From: Candidatus Thorarchaeota archaeon
GTDB taxonomy: Archaea; Asgardarchaeota; Thorarchaeia; Thorarchaeales; Thorarchaeaceae
Direction of reading: 5' to 3'
DNA: 42,772 nt
NCBI GenBank assembly: GCA_016840685.1
Contig: JAEORX010000007.1
Coordinates: forward strand, 1 to 42,772
Shown: positions 26,491-35,250 of the stretch, in pieces
Layout: the number at the start of each line of letters is the position of its first letter
Position numbering within the stretch: the stretch's first letter is position 1
The notes under the pieces: model-generated
Databases searched by the model: none
What the model saw: the letters and a program-made list of their open reading frames with translations, nothing else
What the model was told of the DNA's origin: nothing
Made by a program: the position numbers and the translations under genes

Positions 26491-26967
26491 GTGTCTGGCA
26501 TCTCTCCAAAATCAACTGGCGTTTCAAAGTCAAAGGACGAACCAAAGAAGACAGACCAGTTCGAGCCACGTATTCTTGCCTTCTGCTGTAACTGGTGCTC
26601 ATATGCTGGAGCTGACCTAGCAGGGACGAGCAGGATGCAGATGCCGCCGAACGTCAGAATCATCAGGGTAAACTGCACAGGGAGGATTGACATCTCATTC
26701 ATTTTGGATGCCCTACATCAGGGAGCTGATGGTATTCTGGTGTCTGGGTGTCACCCCGGAGACTGTCACTATACCAGTGGCAACCTGAAGATGGAGGCAC
26801 GATTCGTACTCCTGAAGAGTCTGCTAACGCAGGCGGGAATAGAGCCCGAGAGAGTACATCTACAGTGGGCTAGCGCAGCTGAAGGTGATGTCTTCTCGGA
26901 GGGTGTTACTATGATGGTTGAGCGTATCAAGTTGCTCGGACCAAATCCGGTCAGGAGGGGAACTTAG
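26491..26967 (+). CDS. mvhD: F420-non-reducing hydrogenase iron-sulfur subunit D (MvhD/VhuD)
   Basis: About 158 residues from GTG 26491 (see the ribosome binding site). ILAFCCNWCSYAGADLAG and GCHPGDCHYTSGN are the two conserved blocks that hold the [2Fe-2S] cluster and contact HdrA; VNCTGRID lies between them. MvhD carries electrons from hydrogenase to heterodisulfide reductase-type bifurcating complexes. In some methanogens this subunit (VhuD) contains selenocysteine. Here all the positions I can identify are plain Cys codons, which is notable because the selenocysteine machinery is encoded nearby. The gene is 3 bases before mvhG; no large subunit gene follows. Confidence 0.92.
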   Translation: MSGISPKSTGVSKSKDEPKKTDQFEPRILAFCCNWCSYAGADLAGTSRMQMPPNVRIIRVNCTGRIDISFILDALHQGADGILVSGCHPGDCHYTSGNLKMEARFVLLKSLLTQAGIEPERVHLQWASAAEGDVFSEGVTMMVERIKLLGPNPVRRGT

Positions 26968-26970
26968 ATT

Positions 26971-27891
26971 ATGGCAAAGACCAAGCGAATTGCACTTGCA
27001 CAGCTGAGCTCATGTTGGGGATGTGACCAATCACTCGTTGACATTCATCTGAGGCTGCTTGATGTCTTGCCAAAGTTGGAGATTGTCTATTGGCCAGCAG
27101 TCGTGGACTACAAGCTCCATGACCTGGAGACACTCCCAAAGAAATCAGTCCATATTGGCCTGGTCGAGGGTAGTTGCAGGACAAAGGAAGACCTCCATCT
27201 CCTTGAAGTCATGCGAGAGAAGAGCAAGATTCTCGTTGCCTGGGGGTCATGTTCAGCATACGGAGGTATTCAAGGCCTTGGCAATCAGTGGGAGCTGAAG
27301 GACCTCCTCAACAGAAAATTCCTCGAGATAGAAACAATCACAGAAGGGAGGATTCCTGACGAGAACGTACCTGAGTTCTTAGAGAGCATTAGACCAAATC
27401 CAGACCTAGTAGAGGTTGATATGATCCTCCCCGGTTGTCCTCCAACGAGTGACAATACTCTCGATGCCCTTCTAGCGCTTCTTGACAACAAACCCTATGA
27501 CCTCCCTGACAAGACTGTCTGTGACCAGTGCCCCTTGGAGAGAGAGGAGAAAAAAATCAAGCAGTTTCACAGGACCTTTGAGGGGAAAATTGATCCGACA
27601 AAGTGCCTGCTTGATCAGGGATATCTGTGCTTGGGATTTGCCACTATAGGTCTCTGCGGAGCACTCTGTCCATCCAAAGGTACTCCATGCAAGGGTTGTT
27701 TTGGACCGCCACCATCGGTCTCTGACCATGGTGCTAAAATCATCTCTGCACTGGGAGCCATTGCTGATATGCCTGCAGAGAAGCTCAGAGAGGCATTTCC
27801 AGACCCAATTGGTTCATTCTATTTCATTGACTATGCATCCTCCTATCTTTCTAAAATCAGGGATAAGATGAGAAAGGATGCAAACCGATAG
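26971..27891 (+). CDS. mvhG: [NiFe]-hydrogenase small subunit, MvhG type
   Basis: The 306-residue protein starts with the small-subunit motif LSSCWGCDQSL (C15, C18, proximal [4Fe-4S]). It continues with VEGSCRTKEDL, AWGSCSAYGGIQGLGN and LPGCPPTSDN. The C-terminal cysteines (CLGFATIGLCGALCPSK and CKGCFGPP) bind the medial and distal clusters. This is the electron-transfer subunit of group 3c (Mvh/Vhu) hydrogenases. The expected catalytic large subunit MvhA is not next to it; the next gene is a histidine kinase on the other strand. Either mvhA lies elsewhere or this D-G pair serves a different electron donor. Confidence 0.93.
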   Translation: MAKTKRIALAQLSSCWGCDQSLVDIHLRLLDVLPKLEIVYWPAVVDYKLHDLETLPKKSVHIGLVEGSCRTKEDLHLLEVMREKSKILVAWGSCSAYGGIQGLGNQWELKDLLNRKFLEIETITEGRIPDENVPEFLESIRPNPDLVEVDMILPGCPPTSDNTLDALLALLDNKPYDLPDKTVCDQCPLEREEKKIKQFHRTFEGKIDPTKCLLDQGYLCLGFATIGLCGALCPSKGTPCKGCFGPPPSVSDHGAKIISALGAIADMPAEKLREAFPDPIGSFYFIDYASSYLSKIRDKMRKDANR

Positions 27892-27902
27892 ACGAGCTCG
27901 AT

Positions 27903-29204
27903 TCACTTCGACTCATTGAACCTGAGATGGTAGGTGGTGCCAATCACGCTCATGTCTGCAATGTTATCAGTGACATGAAGACTAATTCCACATAGTGAGG
28001 CAATACCACGGATGAGAAGCATACCAAGTCCCACTAATGGTTGGTCAGGTTTCTTCAATGACTCTGTGGAGTTCAGAAATGCCTTGAGTTCCTCGGAGAG
28101 CCCACCACCTCTGTCACTGATATCCAACTCAACAATATTAGCTTGATTGACTTTGGCACTGACGAAAAGAGAGGGACTTCCATGTTTGAATGAGTTGTCA
28201 AGAATGTTCCAAAGAAGCTCATCTACCAGCCTTGAATTATCAATCATGGTATCCATAGGTATCTGAACTTCTATCTGCTCAGGAGTGAGACTATACTCCT
28301 TTATCACTCGCTCTACTACCTTCTCAATAGTCAACGATAAGGGGATCTTCTCAGAGGCAATCTTCGCTTGGTTGATGGACACTATAATGTCTCTCATCTC
28401 ATCAACGAAATTTCCAGCGTCTTCCAACACCTCATTTGCTATGTTAATCCAGTGGTTCTCCATAACATCTTCTCTCTCAGTCAATTCGAGTGCATTTCTA
28501 GCTGTCTGGATATAGTTTCTAATGTCATGCTGGACCAGACCAGAGATGATATTTGAGATTTGATATTGATTCTCAAGGTCTCTGGTGACCGTTCCTGTGA
28601 ACATCGTTAGCATCGATGATGCTGTAATGATGACTCCTAAAGCCTGCAAAGTGACGAAAAGGTCGAATAAACTAAAGTTGATTATTGTGAAAGGTACGAT
28701 AAACCAAGAACCTGCCCATATCATAAAACCAAGGACCAACCACCAATTCGACATGTGTCCGGTAGCCTCAAAGCGAAGGACAACCCGAGCAGAGAAAATA
28801 CAGACATATGCAACATAGAAACCTAGAGGCATAAAGACGTACTGAAACCCAAGTTCGAAGATTAGACCCAGGAGTAGAAAACAGGTGAAGAAAGTAACTC
28901 CCCCTGCGTAGAATCGTAATCGATTCTTGGTAATTTCTGTTGTGCGGATTCCATCTTGGATGAGTGTGATTCCAATGAACATGGTATTGATGGCAATGAA
29001 ATCGAGAGGGGAGAGTCCCACAGGTGATGAGGCAAAACCACCTTGGAGAGCACCAACTGTGTAGACCAACCAACCAATGGCCCAGATTCTGTAACCCTGT
29101 CGCTTGGAATAGTGGATCAGACCCCATGCCACGGTGACATAGAATATAATGAACGTGAAAATAAGAATCAAATCAAGCACAAGGTCTGTTGCCTGCATCA
29201 TCAA
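27903..29204 (-). CDS. Membrane-bound sensor histidine kinase
   Basis: The 433-residue protein has an N-terminal sensor of about seven hydrophobic segments (residues 8-205) and a kinase core. The H-box is LVQHDIRNYIQTARNALEL, the N-box LLWNILDNSFKHG, the G1 box DISDRGGGLSE and the G2 box VGLGMLLIRGI. There is no receiver domain and no partner regulator nearby. The integral sensor resembles 7TM-type input domains of archaeal kinases with unknown ligands. Transcription runs toward mvhG (tails 11 bases apart). A divergent promoter region of 187 bases separates it from the DUF998 gene. Confidence 0.88.
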   Translation of the reverse strand: MMMQATDLVLDLILIFTFIIFYVTVAWGLIHYSKRQGYRIWAIGWLVYTVGALQGGFASSPVGLSPLDFIAINTMFIGITLIQDGIRTTEITKNRLRFYAGGVTFFTCFLLLGLIFELGFQYVFMPLGFYVAYVCIFSARVVLRFEATGHMSNWWLVLGFMIWAGSWFIVPFTIINFSLFDLFVTLQALGVIITASSMLTMFTGTVTRDLENQYQISNIISGLVQHDIRNYIQTARNALELTEREDVMENHWINIANEVLEDAGNFVDEMRDIIVSINQAKIASEKIPLSLTIEKVVERVIKEYSLTPEQIEVQIPMDTMIDNSRLVDELLWNILDNSFKHGSPSLFVSAKVNQANIVELDISDRGGGLSEELKAFLNSTESLKKPDQPLVGLGMLLIRGIASLCGISLHVTDNIADMSVIGTTYHLRFNESK

Positions 29205-29300
29205 GAAACTCCACTAGTATCAAACACGGTCTTGCGACTAGAAATTTGAAAAGGGTAAATATACGTAGCTATGATATATTCCAGCAATATTTCCCTTCAT

Positions 29301-29312
29301 ATTTCGCGAAAT
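29301..29312. promoter_or_regulatory. Perfect 12-base palindrome in a divergent promoter region
   Basis: ATTTCGCGAAAT is fully self-complementary. It sits between the divergent histidine kinase (start 29204) and DUF998 (start 29392) genes, near AT-rich TATA-like text at about 29255-29280. A dimeric regulator site is plausible; nothing identifies the regulator. Confidence 0.35.
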
Positions 29313-29391
29313 AACCTGTGTCTACGAGAAAAGAGGAGAAGTCAGTAGAACTATCTGCTGGTTTCTCACTCAGAACAGAGGGATAATTCAA

Positions 29392-30048
29392 ATGAAACTT
29401 GGAGAGTTTGTGAACGAGAATCACTTTCCCATCTGGGGTCTTGCGGGATCAGCCATCGGTCTTGTCTTTATTCTTACCCCCCAGCTGTTCTATACCGGGT
29501 CTCTTGGAGAACCATATTCAATGTTCAATCATACAGTGTCAGAGCTTGGAGAACTCGGAGTTTCCGAACTGGCGTGGATGTTCAATGTTGGACTCATGCT
29601 GGCTGGAGTGCTCTTCACACCATTCATGATTGGGCTGGGACTATATCTGGACAACATCGTGGGCAAGATTGCGGCAGTAGGAGGAGTCTATTCTTCGGTG
29701 TCAATCACTCTCGTTGGCGTCTATCCCATGAATTTCATTGTTGAGCACTCAATCGCAGCAATGTCATTCTTCCTGAGTGGTATGGTCATGACCCTGCTCT
29801 GGGCACTCGCAATTCTTGCCCAGAGAGAAATCAGAATCAACAGACTCCTCTCTCTGGGAGGATTTGTGAACATGACGATATTTGCGCTGTTCCTCTATGG
29901 ACCTTGGGGTGGGTTTGGCCTTGACCCAAGGCCTGAGTTCTCCATGAGGATAACACTTGAGTGGGCGATATACTTCGCAATCGTTGGTTATCTGCTGCTA
30001 CTCTCGACCTATGTATGGAGAAAGGAGAGGGCTGGAGAGAGCCTCTAG
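29392..30048 (+). CDS. DUF998-family integral membrane protein
   Basis: The 218-residue protein has about six hydrophobic segments and the DUF998 pattern: an N-terminal segment GLAGSAIGLVFILTPQLF, then NHTVSELGELGVSELAW (the family's typical N-x-x-S-x-L-G segment), then MFNVGLMLAGVLF. The function of the family is not known. The gene starts at ATG 29392 and ends 4 bases before the convergent leuS stop. It shares a divergent regulatory region with the membrane histidine kinase, so it could be its target, but there is no direct support. Confidence 0.82.
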   Translation: MKLGEFVNENHFPIWGLAGSAIGLVFILTPQLFYTGSLGEPYSMFNHTVSELGELGVSELAWMFNVGLMLAGVLFTPFMIGLGLYLDNIVGKIAAVGGVYSSVSITLVGVYPMNFIVEHSIAAMSFFLSGMVMTLLWALAILAQREIRINRLLSLGGFVNMTIFALFLYGPWGGFGLDPRPEFSMRITLEWAIYFAIVGYLLLLSTYVWRKERAGESL

Positions 30049-30051
30049 GGC

Positions 30052-32955
30052 TCACTCCAAGTACAACGATACTCGACCTGGCAGGGCAAATCGTGCCTTG
30101 TTCTGCGGGTCATAATCTGGTTTCTCAGCACTATGTATGACGACATCAGCACCCAACTCTGATGTCAGGTATTGGGAGGATTCGTTCAGAGCGGTCATCT
30201 CGTTTTTAGCGCTTGAGGAGTGTGGCCATAGACCATTCTCTTTGGCAATCCGGTCCACGATACTCTTGATTTCTTTCCCATGTTTTCTGAAGTCCTCATT
30301 GGACATCAGGTGCTTCATGATGTCACCCACAATCATGGATATGTCTGCCTTTCGAATACTGCTCATGGCTTTGAACATCCAATCAGGTGCCACGTAGATG
30401 TGAATCTTCTTTGTCTTCTTTCCTTTCATCAGCTTCATGATCTCTCTGACATCACGGATAGTTGACTCGATGACTAGTCGTGTAGTTTCCACCTCTGAGT
30501 CTATCATTTTCTTGTCTGGCTTTGGCCATTCTGCCAGGGAGATATACCCCTCATGTCCCATCTTTGACCAGACTTCCTCACACATGTGCGGCATCAATGG
30601 CGTGGCTAATCGAACCCAGATGTTGCAAACATAGGCCATTGTAGCCTCACGTTCTGCTTCGGGGATTCCTGGTTGTTTCAGATACTGATTGGCTGTACGG
30701 ATCATCTCTGAGGTCACACTTATGGCATAATCTCGCAGTCTGAAGCTTTCGATCAATTTGGTACATGTGTCCACCAGAGTGTTCACACGAGATACCATCC
30801 AACGCGTGGCCATGCTTGGTCGTTCCTTCTTGGTGAATACTTTGGGATTTTTCTTTGCATACTTGAACATGATGTCACTGAACTGTCGGGTCCTTCCCAT
30901 CATAGATGACACATCACGTTCATGCCACTCCATTAAGGAAGCAGGTTCAGCAGCAGCCATTGCGTAGACCCTGAAGACATCTGCTCCATACTTCTTTGGA
31001 ACCTCCACCAAAGGAATCACACGTCCTTTACTCTTGCTCATCTTTCCACCAGCCATGACCAGATATTCACTGATGCTGATTTTCTGAATCCAGTACTTCT
31101 CCGGAAAGATTGCCACATGGTGAAAGAGTGCGAAGCTGAGATGATTAGGGATGTGAGCGGGATTGGTGTGACGCTGGTCATTGGGGTACCAGTATCGAAA
31201 CTCACTCTGCATGGTCTTTAGCAAATCTGGACTGATACCAGTTGCCTTACTCACACTAGATGCTGTCCCCTTGCCCAGAAAGACGAAATCGAAGAAGGCG
31301 GGTGTCAGCTGTTCGGGTTTCAACTTGTTGAATCGAATGTGATAGGCAATTGTATAGTATGCCATGTAGATTGTCGAGTCGGATAAGGACTCGATAATCC
31401 AATCTGGATCGAATGGAAGTCTTGTTCCGATTCCGCGTCGTCGTGCACATGGGCGCTGGGTCAACCAATCGAATGTGTTTTCGAACAAGATTCTGAAAGC
31501 GTCAGGAACAATCTCCATCTTCCGCAAGGCTTCTCTTGTTTCTTCCTTCCAACCTGGACTTGTATAGTCCAAAAACCACTGACCTGCGAAGACCCCTATC
31601 ACAACATCAGTCCCACATTTGCATATCACAGGTTTCTGATCAGGTTCAAAGAAAACATCAATCCTGTTGATGGACCTCATCCATTCCACGACGTCTTCCT
31701 TCACATCATGTATCTTCCTCCCAGAGAACTGTTGGCAGTTTTCCTTCATCACTCCATCATAGTACTCAGCCTTGTAGATCTCTTGTGTTGCATCCTCTAG
31801 CTTCTCATCTTCATTTTGTGACTGGATGTTTCTACTCTCAACAGCATCCTTTGCAGGAAACTCACTATAGCCCTCGATGTCAATCATGCTGATAATCTCA
31901 ATTTGCCGTACTTCTTCTGTTGAGATGCCATACTTCTGTAGTCCTGAGGGATCATCCCATAGGTCTCTCAGAGCAATGTAGTCAAAAGGAGCATGTCCTG
32001 GTACAGAGTACACCACTCCTGTGGCATTGTTCACATCAACAAACTCTGCTGGTAAGATCAGAATCTCATGATTATCATGAATCGCCCTGAACTTCTTGCC
32101 TATGATCTTTGATCCGAGGAATGTTTCTAATACCTCAACATCTTTTGCTTGGAACTTCAGCTTCTCTACAGCAGCCTCTGAGACCAACCACTTCTCACTG
32201 TCAACCCTCACCCAGACATACTTTTTCTTGGGATGAATCCACATGTTGGTGACTCCAAAGATGGTCTCGGGACGTAGAGTGGCTGCGACCAGGAATCCAT
32301 CCTCAAAGGGCCATTTTATCGCTGTGAATTCCTTGACCTTGGCAGTTGTACCCTCCAGTAGGTCATCCTCTCCAACAGGATTCTTGCAGTTCGGGCAGTA
32401 TAACAAGGGGTAGTTGCCCTGTTTGACATACCCCTTCTCCTTGAACTTCAGATATTGCCACTCAATGAATTTGTTATACTCCTTGTCACCTGTCGTGAAC
32501 TCCCGCCGCCAATCTATACTGTAGCCTAATGCGTCAAAGTCTTGGGAAATCACCTTGGCGAAGAAGGAAGCAGTGATCCACGGGTCTGTGAACTTGGCTA
32601 GTTGAGCTTCCACCTCATCCTCAGTGTCAAAATATAGACGTAGATCACGCTTATACTGTTCAATTGCGACAGGGTCACCTGCCTTCACACGGTCGACCAT
32701 TCCCTGAATGGGAGTCCCTGTCATGTGTGATGCCATGGGAAACAAGACATTGAAGCCCTGCATCCTCTTGTATCGGGCAATGACATCGCCAATAGTGTAG
32801 GTCCTGCCATGTCCGATGTGCAAGGCACCATTCACATAGGGATATGGCACCGTGAGGAAGAACTTCTCTCGTTTGGGGTCAGGATGTGCCTCAAAGACCT
32901 TGTCCTTTCTCCAGCGCTTCTGCCACTTCTTCTCAATCTTAGCAATATCACTCAT
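30052..32955 (-). CDS. leuS: Leucyl-tRNA synthetase, archaeal/eukaryotic type
   Basis: A 967-residue class I synthetase that charges tRNA-Leu. The HIGH motif is ALHIGHGRTYTIGDV (residues 46-49) and KMSKS lies in GGKMSKSKGRV (about residues 638-642). The CP1 editing domain has the threonine-rich ATLRPETIFGVTNMW, followed by VPGHAPFDY. The RTYTIGDVIARYKRMQGFNVLFP text is that of archaeal/eukaryotic LeuRS and not of bacterial ones. The C-terminal anticodon-binding region is complete, ending LPGRVSLYLE. It stands as a single gene with a 200-base divergent region upstream that holds an inverted repeat. Confidence 0.95.
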   Translation of the reverse strand: MSDIAKIEKKWQKRWRKDKVFEAHPDPKREKFFLTVPYPYVNGALHIGHGRTYTIGDVIARYKRMQGFNVLFPMASHMTGTPIQGMVDRVKAGDPVAIEQYKRDLRLYFDTEDEVEAQLAKFTDPWITASFFAKVISQDFDALGYSIDWRREFTTGDKEYNKFIEWQYLKFKEKGYVKQGNYPLLYCPNCKNPVGEDDLLEGTTAKVKEFTAIKWPFEDGFLVAATLRPETIFGVTNMWIHPKKKYVWVRVDSEKWLVSEAAVEKLKFQAKDVEVLETFLGSKIIGKKFRAIHDNHEILILPAEFVDVNNATGVVYSVPGHAPFDYIALRDLWDDPSGLQKYGISTEEVRQIEIISMIDIEGYSEFPAKDAVESRNIQSQNEDEKLEDATQEIYKAEYYDGVMKENCQQFSGRKIHDVKEDVVEWMRSINRIDVFFEPDQKPVICKCGTDVVIGVFAGQWFLDYTSPGWKEETREALRKMEIVPDAFRILFENTFDWLTQRPCARRRGIGTRLPFDPDWIIESLSDSTIYMAYYTIAYHIRFNKLKPEQLTPAFFDFVFLGKGTASSVSKATGISPDLLKTMQSEFRYWYPNDQRHTNPAHIPNHLSFALFHHVAIFPEKYWIQKISISEYLVMAGGKMSKSKGRVIPLVEVPKKYGADVFRVYAMAAAEPASLMEWHERDVSSMMGRTRQFSDIMFKYAKKNPKVFTKKERPSMATRWMVSRVNTLVDTCTKLIESFRLRDYAISVTSEMIRTANQYLKQPGIPEAEREATMAYVCNIWVRLATPLMPHMCEEVWSKMGHEGYISLAEWPKPDKKMIDSEVETTRLVIESTIRDVREIMKLMKGKKTKKIHIYVAPDWMFKAMSSIRKADISMIVGDIMKHLMSNEDFRKHGKEIKSIVDRIAKENGLWPHSSSAKNEMTALNESSQYLTSELGADVVIHSAEKPDYDPQNKARFALPGRVSLYLE

Positions 32956-33070
32956 GTCCAGTGATCTCTCCTGATTCTGAAGGGTTGAAACATTCCAAGA
33001 TGGTGTCCTCTATAAAGGACTCGCAAAAGGAGTGTATGTTAGTCTTCGAGAACACAATCCATCCTGGTTC

Positions 33071-33097
33071 ACTCTCTCCAACTGTGAAAGAGAGAGT
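33071..33097. promoter_or_regulatory. Inverted repeat between leuS and a methyltransferase-like gene
   Basis: ACTCTCTC (33071-33078) and GAGAGAGT (33090-33097) are exact complements around an 11-base spacer, in the region between the divergent starts at 32955 and 33162. It could be an operator or an RNA hairpin in one leader. There is no T-run after it on either strand that would suggest a terminator. Confidence 0.35.
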
Positions 33098-33161
33098 CCC
33101 TTATTAGAGCTATGGTCAGCTCTGATTGACTAGAGATATTGTGAGAAATGGGTGGAGAAGA

Positions 33162-33794
33162 ATGAACCACCAAGAAGAGTATATGGACATCCACAAGGAG
33201 CTCTTGCCTTATGCTGTGGTCCATCTGTTCTTCATAGAACTGGAACAGAAGGGAGATGTGAAGTCATACTGCAATGGTGCGAATGCCACAGGTAGATGGA
33301 TATTTCAAATCTTCAACAGGGAGTTTGTTGAGGAACTTGCTCAAGTGATTAACAGGGCGTTGGGTAAAAGACGAAAGAATCCACCCGTCCTTGAAGTAAT
33401 GAGTGGTGATGGACGGCTTATTGAGTTCCTGAAACCCCTGATTAAAAGACGGTGTATTGCAACGGATAGTAAAGATGGTAGGTATAATATTGGATACCCC
33501 AAATGGGTGGAAACACTGGATGCAATGACAGCTGTGGAAAAATACTCACCTGCATTCATAATCATGTGTTGGGAACCCTATCTATCAACAGTTGGGATAG
33601 ATATTGTGAAAACAAAAGTACCAACAGCATGGATAGGAAACCCGAACATGTGCGGTCACACAGATATCTTTGAACAGCCACACATCCCAATGCAGAGCAA
33701 ATACGCTCTGAGTAGGCATGACTACTTCCTAGCAAGGAACTTCAAGACTGACATCTTCTTCTTCAACTGCAAGCCGGAGTGGATCCACAGCTGA
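33162..33794 (+). CDS. Putative SAM-dependent methyltransferase-like protein
   Basis: About 210 residues from ATG 33162, which has GGTGGAG 4 bases before it; a TTG at 33126 would be longer. The only recognisable part is a class I methyltransferase motif I, PPVLEVMSGDGRLIEFLKPL, followed by a CIATDSKDG strand end (motif II-like acidic residue). The C-terminal half (IMCWEPYLS, WIGNPNMCGHTDIF, DIFFFNCKPEWIHS) fits the later strands of the fold but has no known catalytic signature. The substrate is unknown. It is followed by the AstE-like gene 71 bases later. Confidence 0.6.
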   Translation: MNHQEEYMDIHKELLPYAVVHLFFIELEQKGDVKSYCNGANATGRWIFQIFNREFVEELAQVINRALGKRRKNPPVLEVMSGDGRLIEFLKPLIKRRCIATDSKDGRYNIGYPKWVETLDAMTAVEKYSPAFIIMCWEPYLSTVGIDIVKTKVPTAWIGNPNMCGHTDIFEQPHIPMQSKYALSRHDYFLARNFKTDIFFFNCKPEWIHS

Positions 33795-33865
33795 ACTTGA
33801 GGTCTTACACTGCTTCATATTTTCCCATCCTATGTTGAAATCATTAGTTGATAGAAGGTCTTGTC

Positions 33866-34807
33866 ATGGTCAAGGCGATTGTTGATGCGGTGGATATCGA
33901 CCTAAAAACAGGAACAACTCTTGGGTACTATACCTTCGGACAAGAGCGTCCGAATGTGTTCATCCTTGGAGCAATGTATGGTCGCTCGGCCACGGATGTC
34001 TATGCGAGCTACCTCATCATGAAACATCTTGAGGGACTTGATAGAATTGACGGATCGGTGACATTCCTCCCAGTGTCAAGTCCTCTCGCTTTCCGTCTTG
34101 GAACAAGGGTTTCGCCACTCGACTCAAAAGACCTTGACACTGTCTTTCCAGGAAATGAGCATGGAACTGTGACTGAGAGGACTGCATGGGAAATCTGGAG
34201 GAGGGCATCACAGGCAGACTACATCATAGAACTTAGGACTGGGTGGTTGAACTGTACAAGTCATGTTGTTGCGATGCATAGGGACTACATACATGTGAGG
34301 AATCTTGCCTCACAGATAGGACTTCCATATGTCGTTCAATCAACTGGAACCAGAGGTGCACTGACTACTGAGGCAGCACATGAGGGTATTCCAGCAGTTT
34401 CCATAGAGATGCGAGGTGACACTGATCAAGTGGACTCACAGGTGGCTGTTGGAGTCAAAGAAGCAATACTCAATCTCCTGCGAATCAAGGACATGATTGT
34501 CGGAGAGAAGCTAGAAGCCTCCAACTCACTCATGGGAAGACTGCAGCATGTCAACGTTGACACTGAGGGCTTCTTTATACCTACTGTGGACCTCGGAGAA
34601 CCTGTGAAGAGTGGGGCTGTACTAGGACATGTACAAGACAAGGGTGAGATAATGACCCCATTCGATGGTGCGGTGATATCTCTGAGCCGAATCAACTATG
34701 TCTTTGAGGGAGATATGATTGCTCGCATTGCTCCCCCACTTGGAGAGCAATGGCCTTCTATGGCTGTTGAACAGGAAGAGACTGCTCCAGTGAGAAGGAA
34801 ATGGTGA
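33866..34807 (+). CDS. Succinylglutamate desuccinylase/aspartoacylase-like protein lacking the zinc ligands
   Basis: About 313 residues from ATG 33866 (GAAGG about 8 bases upstream). The fold matches the AstE/AspA (M14-like) family: ILGAMYGRSATD for the usual GGxHGNE, LDSKDLDTVFPGN for DLNRxFPG, YIIELRTG for DLHTG, SIEMRG for the TxExG strand, and a C-terminal beta domain with GEIMTPFDGAVISLS. In each metal motif the ligand is changed: His to Tyr38, Glu to Ser41 and His to Arg124. The substrate-binding DLNR is DLDT. It is probably not a zinc hydrolase. The gene overlaps the following unknown gene, so the two may work together. Confidence 0.7.
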   Translation: MVKAIVDAVDIDLKTGTTLGYYTFGQERPNVFILGAMYGRSATDVYASYLIMKHLEGLDRIDGSVTFLPVSSPLAFRLGTRVSPLDSKDLDTVFPGNEHGTVTERTAWEIWRRASQADYIIELRTGWLNCTSHVVAMHRDYIHVRNLASQIGLPYVVQSTGTRGALTTEAAHEGIPAVSIEMRGDTDQVDSQVAVGVKEAILNLLRIKDMIVGEKLEASNSLMGRLQHVNVDTEGFFIPTVDLGEPVKSGAVLGHVQDKGEIMTPFDGAVISLSRINYVFEGDMIARIAPPLGEQWPSMAVEQEETAPVRRKW

Positions 34808-35250
34808 TGATGAGCAACGATTGGCAAGAGATACAACATCTGATGCGCATCAATGTGGGGGATAAACGTCTGAGGGAGGGAAAGAATCTCCTACTTGTGG
34901 GTAGCTGTTCGGACAGGTTTCCTGACATAGTCAGAGAGATTTCGGAGAGGGACGGAGGTCATTTTGCCCTTCAAGTGTGTCTTGAAGAAACCCATGCAAA
35001 TCAAGCAGGTTTCAAGATTGGTTCCATTGTGAGATATTCTGACATCAAGAAGCTCACAGCTCTTACCGTGGATGGAAGTCCTCACTGTGTGCAATTGCAT
35101 TATCTAATAGAAGACATTAAACGTCATTTCACACCAGACATTGAAACAGCTCACTTTGTCATTGAGAAGGGACAACTGATGGAGATTTCAGCTGAAGCAG
35201 TGAAGCGATCGAGGCATCTGTCTAAGATTCAGAAGATGATGGAACACTAG
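34807..35250 (+). CDS. Unknown protein encoded with the AstE-like gene
   Basis: About 147 residues. AAGGA at 34795-34800 favours the ATG at 34807 or 34810, overlapping the stop of the AstE-like gene. I recognise no family. The text has a strand NLLLVGSCSD, a cysteine-containing ALQVCLEE, and a basic C-terminus (VKRSRHLSKIQKMM). It is soluble with no membrane segment or metal motif. The coupling to the preceding gene is the only functional hint. The gene ends 4 bases inside the convergent isoprenylcysteine-methyltransferase-like gene. Confidence 0.6.
   Translation: MMSNDWQEIQHLMRINVGDKRLREGKNLLLVGSCSDRFPDIVREISERDGGHFALQVCLEETHANQAGFKIGSIVRYSDIKKLTALTVDGSPHCVQLHYLIEDIKRHFTPDIETAHFVIEKGQLMEISAEAVKRSRHLSKIQKMMEH

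Noticed and set aside
26491-26967. MvhD as a selenoprotein (VhuD-like)
   Set aside because: The frame contains only Cys codons at the conserved positions and no in-frame TGA before the TAG stop.
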